64,000 nt of DNA, from positions 1,252,501 through 1,316,500 of the forward strand of contig NW_026622819.1 of assembly GCF_023065955.2 (NCBI RefSeq), written 5' to 3'. The notes below the pieces were generated by a model, which ran no database searches, was not told where the DNA came from, and was given only the letters and a program-made list of their open reading frames with translations. Positions 57,840-64,000 of this stretch are shown piece after piece (positions within the stretch are counted from its first letter, which is position 1; the number at the start of each line of letters is the position of its first letter). The stretch is from Ursus arctos. Lineage: Eukaryota; Chordata; Mammalia; Carnivora; Ursidae. A program made the translations under genes and the position numbers.

Positions 57840-60800
57840 ACACCTCCACCAGAACAGCCTGAGTCCGGGAGGGATGGCAACCTGGGTGGGTCCCAGGTCA
57901 CTCAGCCAGGGGCGCCTCTTGCCCCGCCCGCCACCCCCATCATTTCAGAAAACCATGAAGTTGTTCTCCTCATGTTCTCTGGCCTTATAATGACATTTGA
58001 GATTTGTTGATTGGATAATGTCTGAAAAAGTGATTTGCTGTCCCCCCCTTTTCCTTCAGAGCTCTCTGCAGCAGCGGGGAGGCCGTGCACATCTCCCTGC
58101 TTCAACAGCAGCACCCCGGTGTGGTGTGGGTCCCCAGCCCTCTCGCACGCCTCCACCTCCCCATGGGGCAGAAAGAGGACAGTCAGCAGTCCCCGGCCTC
58201 CTGGCCCCGGCGCTCAGTCCAGAGCTTCTGCTGGCTTCTCTGGGCAGGACACGGCTGTGGTCTCGGGTCTGCTCTGAAGACAGGAAGGTGGGCTCCCCGA
58301 GGGCTACAGGCCTCCAGGCATCCGTCCAGACGGGCATGTCAGCGAACCCTTCGGCGTACCCTGGGCTGATTGGGGTTGTGGGAGGGCTGCCTTCTGCGTG
58401 TGGAGGTCTGGAAACCGTCTCCAGGGCAAGGCAGGACTTTGAGTCCAGCCAGAAGGAAATGGAGGAAGGACCCAGCAGCACCAGAGGGAGGGGGCTGGCT
58501 GCTGTCCCTGCCCTGCTGTCAGCTTTCTCCTCCTTCTCTGTGCCACGGGATGATCTTGGCAGGGCCCTGGGGCCAACAGGGACGAGCACGTCAGTCCCTC
58601 CCTGCTGAGCTCACCTGGGACTTAGATTCTTTTCATAGCTACAGATAAGCAAAGCATGTCTGTGTCTAAGGCCTTGATTCAGAGATAGACTCATTTTGGG
58701 TTCACTAGGGCCTTTTAAAGACAGCAGCAGCACCGGAGCTGTGGGGATAACCAGGGCCCCAGAGGAGCTCCAGCTGCCCTCTGTCCTCTGGCGTTTGCAG
58801 GGTTGGAAGCAGCTCCCCTCTGGAGGCCAGTGCGTCCATTGCCCTTGAAAACCTGTCTTTAGTGTCCCATCATCTGGCTGCTACCTGGCCTGACCTTGCC
58901 CGATCCCTGGCCAAGTGACCAGAAGCCTGGGTGGCCGTCGTCTGCCCCTCAGCCCTTGGCCGTCCTGCCATAAGGAGAGGGCCTCATGGGTTGGTGCTCT
59001 GGGGAAATGAGGGAAATGCCCCAGGGCTTGGCCAGGGGGCCTGGCTGGGAACGGCCCTCTTGGGCGTCAGCGTGAGCAATCAGTGTGCAGCTGTGGCCAC
59101 ATCTGAAGGACCGCAGTGCTCCTGGGGCTGGCCGAGGGCGGGCCCTGGCGCGCACCCTGCACTGTGACAGGGCCGCCGGCAGTGCCCACCGCTGTGCCCC
59201 CACCTCTGGTCAGGACTTGCTCCCTGATGGACCCCTTGTCTCTCAATTTGGCTTTTGTTTTTGCTGCTGGCAGAGCTGCCCAGTGCGATGTGAGACAGAA
59301 GTCTCCGTGCCCCCAGGGCTTGGCCCTGCTGCTGCGTCCCCCCCTCGCCTGGCCGTTGCAGCAACATGCAGAGGCATCTGGCGCTGGAGAACGTGGTGCT
59401 GGCCCGCTCGTGGACTGCTGCCTGCCACCAGCGAGGGATCCACAGCCTCAGCCCCCCTTCCTGGGGACCCGGGACGGGCACGAAGCTCCCACTGAGGTCC
59501 AGGGGAGGCTGCGGGAGGACGGCCTCGGAAGGATCACTTGGCACCGCGGGGCATGGTGTCCCAAAGATGCCGTGGTCCTGGGAAGGGCCCGGCCTTCTAA
59601 CGGCTCCTTGGCCTGACTTAGCAGCACAACAGGGTTGGGGCCCAGATCCTAGGGGTGTGGAGTGGAGAGCCGTATCTCTCATCTCTGAATGAGACCTGTT
59701 CCTCATTGGCCCTGGGGCTGCAGGGGGGGCGTGTTTCTCTCTTCCTTTTCCCGTTTCACAGTACAGAGCCAGACAGAAGTATTTAAGGCAGAAAATTGGA
59801 GTAGTTTCTTTTCAGAGCAGAGTACTGGGTTTGGGCAGCAACGCACTGCTGGCCACGGGTCAGAGGTGCCCGTGGTCGCAGCGCAGAGTGGACTGAGGGC
59901 AGTACCTCCCGTGTCACATTTTCCTCTCCCCCTTGCCCCCCTCCCCGCCCTCGTGAGCTTGGAAGGAGGCAAGCCAGGGGAGCAGAAGTTGGGAAGTTTT
60001 CCTTTCTCCTCATTTCAGAAATACGATGTCGTGTCTGTAATGCTGAAACTTATCAGCAGATTTTAGGGAGGTTTCTATTATTAAAAGCTAGAGGCTGTTA
60101 ATTCAAACAATGTCTGTAGTCCGTATGGTTGAACTTGGAATGTTTGCCTGCTCCAGACTGGAGTCCCCAGCACTCAGACTAGGGATACGTCTAAACCAGA
60201 GAGAGTTAGTTTGCATCGTAGCAAAAGTAACAGGATCATCGTTGCCTGGAGTCGGAATGCTGTTGTGAGTTTCTTGACAGAGGGGGTAAGATGCCTTTAG
60301 AGAAAGGAACTGAGCAGAGGGCCCCAAGTGCAGGAGCTCGTACTGGTGTCAGGACCTCAAAAATATTTAACAGCAGGTCGGGGGCTCCAACAAGGAGCCT
60401 CGCTGGGCGCCCCGCCCAGAGTTCACTGCGGGAAAGAAGGGAGGCACGCTCCCGGCGGCTTCGCTCACATGCACTGCTGCCTAGCAATGGCTCACAAACA
60501 GGACTTTGACGAACGGGAGGTGACGAAGCCGCACAAGGCATGTGCCCGGGCCAATGAGCAGATAAGACAGACAGAGGTCTGGGAGCGGGTGCACGTCGGG
60601 TCAGCTGTCCTTCTGGTCTCTCGGGAGTGGAGCCCGTCATGACCTCCCCCTGCTCCTCAGGCCTTGCTCTCGGCCTGGTGTTCTGACCAGCCTGGTTTCG
60701 GGAGGTCTGTGTGGACTCCATCCCGCAGCACTCTCAGAACCCGCGAAGTTAGGGACCCTTCACCCACGATGGCTGGTCTCTAAGTGAGGCGCCGACCTGC

Positions 60801-60954
60801 CTTGTGTTTTGCTGTCCTGTGAACACTGATGCGTCCCCTTCAAGGGGGCTTCGGGAGAATGTGCCGGCCACCCAGCGCTGCCTAAAGCCGACTCGGGGAG
60901 CGCTGCAGATCCCGCGGCCGACCTCAGCGCAGCTGGCGGTGTTCAGACAGTGAC
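57191..60954. other. Upstream intergenic DNA of IRX4, first part
   Basis: GC-rich DNA with the 34-G run, no recognised exon or interspersed repeat, and only short, domain-free frames. A moderately AT-rich patch lies at about 60.0-60.25 kb. Confidence 0.5.
57804..57837. repeat. 34-base homopolymeric G run
   Basis: An uninterrupted run of 34 G, about 5.2 kb upstream of the IRX4 ATG. Such runs form G-quadruplexes and are error-prone in assemblies, so the true length is uncertain. Confidence 0.9.
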
Positions 60955-61270
60955 CGGTATAACGCACCGGCTTTTAATTACTGCAGCGGGAAATCATGTG
61001 GGAATGGCCTCCGGGACTTAGCTGATTTTTATATAAAAAAAACCATTTCAGAGTATTTTTGAAATTCAATTACTTGAAGGCCCCAGATAAAAGGAACACA
61101 TTCTTAATGGCTATAAAATAACCCTGAGGAGGAGAGGGAACCACACAGCCCAACTTCAAAGTGTGGCAGAAATAACTTACTGTTTTACTTTTAAAGTATT
61201 CAGATCAATGACTCAGTCAACATTACTTATACATTTAGCAACCTTTTCATTTTCTGTTTAAAAATGGCAG
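60955..61270. promoter_or_regulatory. Putative conserved noncoding element upstream of IRX4
   Basis: This AT-rich block has TTTTAATTACTGCAG, ATTCAATTACTTGAAGG, an AP-1/MARE-like TGACTCAGTCA (61209-61219) and several ATAAA/TTTAA elements. It is repeat-free by eye and bounded by GC-rich DNA. An enhancer role is inferred. Confidence 0.45.
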
Positions 61271-61419
61271 AAAGAGGCGCTCAGGTTGCCCGTGAGACAG
61301 TTGCTCCTGAGAGGAACAGCGGACCCAAAGCTCGGTCGGACGTGGCACCTGCTTCCATGTGGGGCCCCCCAGCACGGGGCTCAGGGGAGCCGAGCATTTC
61401 TGCTCTGCCGCGGGGGAGG

Positions 61420-61800
61420 CCTGTCGGTGTCCCGGGCTGCGTGACAAAGAGCTGGTTATCGGGTTTCGTCTCGGTCTGGAGGGGAGAAGCCCGAGACCAA
61501 GCCGTCGGCAGGGCTGGTCCCCCAGAGGCACGAGGCGGGAGCTGCTCCGGGCCTCGCCCCACCTCTGGTGGCTGCTAGCCGTCGTGGGGCTCCTGACCCC
61601 TCACTCAGATCTCTGTCTTCACGCTCTCTGTGTGTGTATTGGTCCCTGTGCCCGAATCCCCCCTTTCTAATCAGGACATAGTCGTATTGAATTAGGGTTG
61701 GCTCACTCCAGCCAGGTTCATCTTAACTAATCACGTCTGTGATGACACTGTTTCCTAACGAGGGCGTGTTCTGGGAACCGGGGGTTACGCTGCAGCATAT
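61420..61800 (+). mobile_element. ERVL/MLT2-like LTR remnant upstream of IRX4
   Basis: Words in LTR order: GGGCTGCGTGACAAAGAGCT, CTCTCTGTGTGTGTATTGG, TAATCAGGACATAGTCGTAT, GAATTAGGGTTGGCTCAC, CATCTTAACTAATCACGTCT and GATGACACTGTTTCCTAACG. It is heavily diverged, with no internal genes. Confidence 0.55.
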
Positions 61801-62104
61801 GCGTTCTGCGCAGACACAGTGGAACCCAGAACAGGGAGTCTGGGAATGCCGCATCTTGGCCTGGGTTATTTTCTTTAGATTGATCCCTCCCCCACTGCCT
61901 CATCCACACTGTTGTCCACGGAAGGTGGACCCCCGCCCCTGGACTGAGAGCACTTCCCGTGTGTCCATCTGGAAGGATTGCATTGCACCCTCCTTCTTAA
62001 CCGCCCAAGGCCTCTCAATCACCGCCAGCCCCTGGGCAGTTGGGGGGGACGTGAGACCCACTCCTTTCCTTTTTCCCTCCTTTATTGTATCACCATTGGA
62101 CACG

Positions 62105-62255
62105 TTGTATCATTGTTTTATTTCTTTGCCCTCACTCCCTCCCCTCTTGCCCTAAGATGAAGGCTTCAGGAAGGTCCAGAATTTTCTGTACATAGTAGGT
62201 GCCATTAAACACACAGTAAGGGCTTGGTGAGTGTTGCGTGAATGAGGACGTGTGT
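62105..62255 (+). mobile_element. L2/MIR-like 3' fragment
   Basis: TTTTCTGTACATAGTAGGTG followed by an AT-rich stretch and GTGTTGCGTGAATGAGG resembles the common CACATAGTAGGTGCTCAATA...TGAATGAATG 3' end of L2/MIR elements. Confidence 0.4.
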
Positions 62256-62504
62256 GTAGCATTCTTCGTAAAGGAGGGCAGAGCAAGGAGGAGACATCAG
62301 GAAGGTTCTTGCACTGGGGAGGCTGAAACGGTTCCTGCAGGACACACGGACGGCGCCTCCCGTGTCCCCGCCCTCTGCTGCGGTTCTCAGGGGCGCCAGT
62401 GCACAGGAGAAAGGCATGCGTCCTGGTGGAGACCACCTGTCCTCAGATGGACGAACGGTCAGCAGAATGAACGAATGCATCACTGAAGGAGCATAGGAAA
62501 TACG

Positions 62505-63193
62505 TCAGTGAGTACCTGCCTTGGTGCTCTGTTCTGCACAACCACGCTTCCGCGGAATTACCGCGTTGTACCGTTTCCTGCCCTGACTTTTGGGGACCAG
62601 CGACCTTTTCTCCGTGTTCTCATCCTGTGTGGCTCCTGGTGACTTTGCCGGTCTCTTAAACGTTGGGGCCTTCCGCAGACCTCCCTGGGGTCTGCTCCCG
62701 TTGAACAGCCTGAGCGGCATCCTTGTGACCGCATTCTCGGACCTTTGACTTCCCCGAGGTTTTAGCAAAAGTTGTACAGTCACAGGAGGCGTGGTGGACT
62801 CTTCCAGGCATGGTTTTTCTGGTTCCCAGCCTGCTCCATTTTGCTTCTGGCCAGGGTTGCAGTGAGGTGCTGATGCGTGGTGGGGCGTTGGTGCTGGCGG
62901 CCAGCGCTGGAGGCTTCTTCGAGCCGCGCACGAGTGCCCTTGCCTGCCTCCAGGGAGGTGGGGACCTCGTGTCTGTCTTTGGCTTGTGCTTCACCCTGTC
63001 CCCTTTCACCTGCTGGGGCAGACGGCAGTGCCTCGGATGGCGGAGCCTCAGCCGGGCTCTGTGGATGAGACAGCCTGCTGCCCTGGGTGGACATGCTCTG
63101 GGCGGACGTGCCCTGGGTGGACGTGCCCTGGGCGGGCGTGCCCTGGGTGGACGTGTCCTGGGTGGACACACTGTGAGAGTGAAAATCAGCCAT
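62505..63193 (-). other. Unrecognised minus-strand open region (three overlapping frames)
   Basis: A minus-strand ATG at 63193 opens 137 codons starting MADFHSHSVSTQDTS. It continues through the 15-bp repeat as a Ser/Thr/Gln-rich pentapeptide repeat, then a Lys/Glu/Ala-rich segment, and stops at 62780. A shifted frame (to 62656) and then a Lys/Arg-rich frame (62783-62505) continue it, and the last ends beside a donor-like CAG|GTACTC. It may be a frameshifted processed pseudogene, a decayed gene or chance. I recognise no family, and no poly-A trace is seen at the low-coordinate end. Confidence 0.25.
63081..63170. repeat. 15-bp tandem repeat, six copies
   Basis: Six units of CCCTGGGTGGACGTG with point variants fill exactly 90 bp. 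On the minus strand they read as a Ser-Thr-Gln-Gly-Thr / Pro-Ala-Gln-Gly-Thr pentapeptide repeat within a 137-codon ATG-initiated frame. Confidence 0.9.
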
Positions 63194-63199
63194 GGTTGT

Positions 63200-64000
63200 A
63201 AGGCACTGGATGTTGGGACTGTTTGTTATAACAGCACGACCTGTCCTATCTGACTGCCACAGTTATTCTTTTGCAAGTCAGATTCATGATATTATAATAT
63301 AATTGTATATTATTATGTGATTAGGCTAATTATAAGGTATATAATTATAAATTATGAGTGTCTCTTATTATGTAATTATACATCATGATATAATTTTCAA
63401 TACAGAGAAAGTAGAAAGAAAGAAACACTGTCTTAAAGGGAGACTGCAACGTAAGGGCAACGTATACAAGGCACTAAAGGCTGAGGCTGAAGGAGGCGTG
63501 TCCTGTCATTGCGGCCGTGGTCAGGAAAAAATAATGTTTTCAAGAAAGTTTCTTACTTCGACATGAGTACTTTCTATTAATGAACACTTCTCGCACCCGC
63601 TGGCACACATCCCTGCCCCGGGGGCTCTTTGTAGGACAGCCTGGGTGTCCACATGGCTGGCTGCTCAGACAAGGGCATCTGGGGACTCACTGGCTACGGC
63701 CCTGGCCACTGGTCACGAGGCTCACGAAGACTGTGGGGGGACAGAGCACCGTTTCGACAAGTCTGCAGAACTTAAAGAAAAATAACGATGCAATAGCATT
63801 TAAATTAATGTTTTAAATGAGCAGTCTAAAGAACAAAGAAGCAGAGAAGTTCGGGTGTGGCCCTAAAAAATCAAAGCCTTATTTCTTGTCATTTAAGGAG
63901 AGAACAATATTTAATATTATAACATTAATAATAAATAATAGTAATAAGTAGTTTTATTTTATCCAGTTTTAAGAATTCAATATTAAATAATAACATTTAA
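63200..64000. other. AT-rich window end
   Basis: Two strongly AT-rich patches (about 63.27-63.42 and 63.78-64.00 kb) contain runs of ATAAT/TTATTA words. A GC-richer spacer of about 350 bp separates them. No gene is seen; they may be decayed repeats or matrix-attachment-like DNA. Confidence 0.4.

Noticed and set aside
57191..64000. Search for a second Iroquois homeobox (IRX1/IRX2) or another gene upstream
   Set aside because: No WFANAR/PYP homeodomain motif or other recognisable exon occurs; known cluster members are far away in other mammals.

Overview
This is mammalian nuclear DNA, most likely from a carnivore and probably a caniform. One gene is clearly recognisable: IRX4, an Iroquois-class TALE homeobox transcription factor, on the minus strand at about 47.9-57 kb. 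Five coding exons splice in frame (45 + 252 + 113 + 329 + 824 nt = 1563 nt) into a 520-residue protein that matches mammalian IRX4 along its length. The carnivore call rests on an antisense tRNA-derived Can-SINE at 39.5-39.7 kb, flanked by a 14-bp target-site duplication with one mismatch. The DNA is GC-rich, rich in minisatellites and poor in young interspersed repeats.

Layout. 1-45 kb lies downstream (3') of IRX4. I recognise no gene there. It holds decayed L1 and ERVL-type LTR remnants, a perfect 16-copy 35-bp minisatellite (6.24-6.80 kb), a 0.8-kb TG-rich array (17.7-18.45 kb), a 0.8-kb CA-rich array of about nine 79/83-bp units (24.0-24.8 kb), and AT-rich islands that look like conserved noncoding elements. 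45-47 kb holds the densest enhancer-like blocks just beyond the IRX4 3' end, including a cluster of TALE-type TGACAG sites. 47.9-52.7 kb holds the IRX4 3'UTR and coding exons. 52.7-57.2 kb holds the 5' side: a likely noncoding upstream exon with two strong candidate donors (56.68 and 56.88 kb), CpG-rich DNA, and two homeodomain-site-rich blocks (53.1-53.3 and 54.2-54.7 kb). 57.2-64 kb is upstream intergenic DNA with a 34-base G run, an LTR remnant, an AT-rich conserved-looking block at 61 kb, and an unrecognised minus-strand open region at 62.5-63.2 kb.

How it works together. The picture is a single developmental regulator surrounded by long-range regulatory DNA, as is known for Iroquois clusters. 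IRX4 is known as a ventricular-myocardium transcription factor. The AT-rich islands are candidates for its cis-regulation, but that role is inferred from base composition, motif content and position; no alignment could be run. Nearly all long open frames in the window come from stop-poor GC-rich or tandem-repeat DNA and are not called as genes. I found no convincing undescribed protein system. The most unusual items are the repeat arrays, the TALE-site cluster, the CpG-rich L1 remnant and the unexplained open region at 62.5-63.2 kb.
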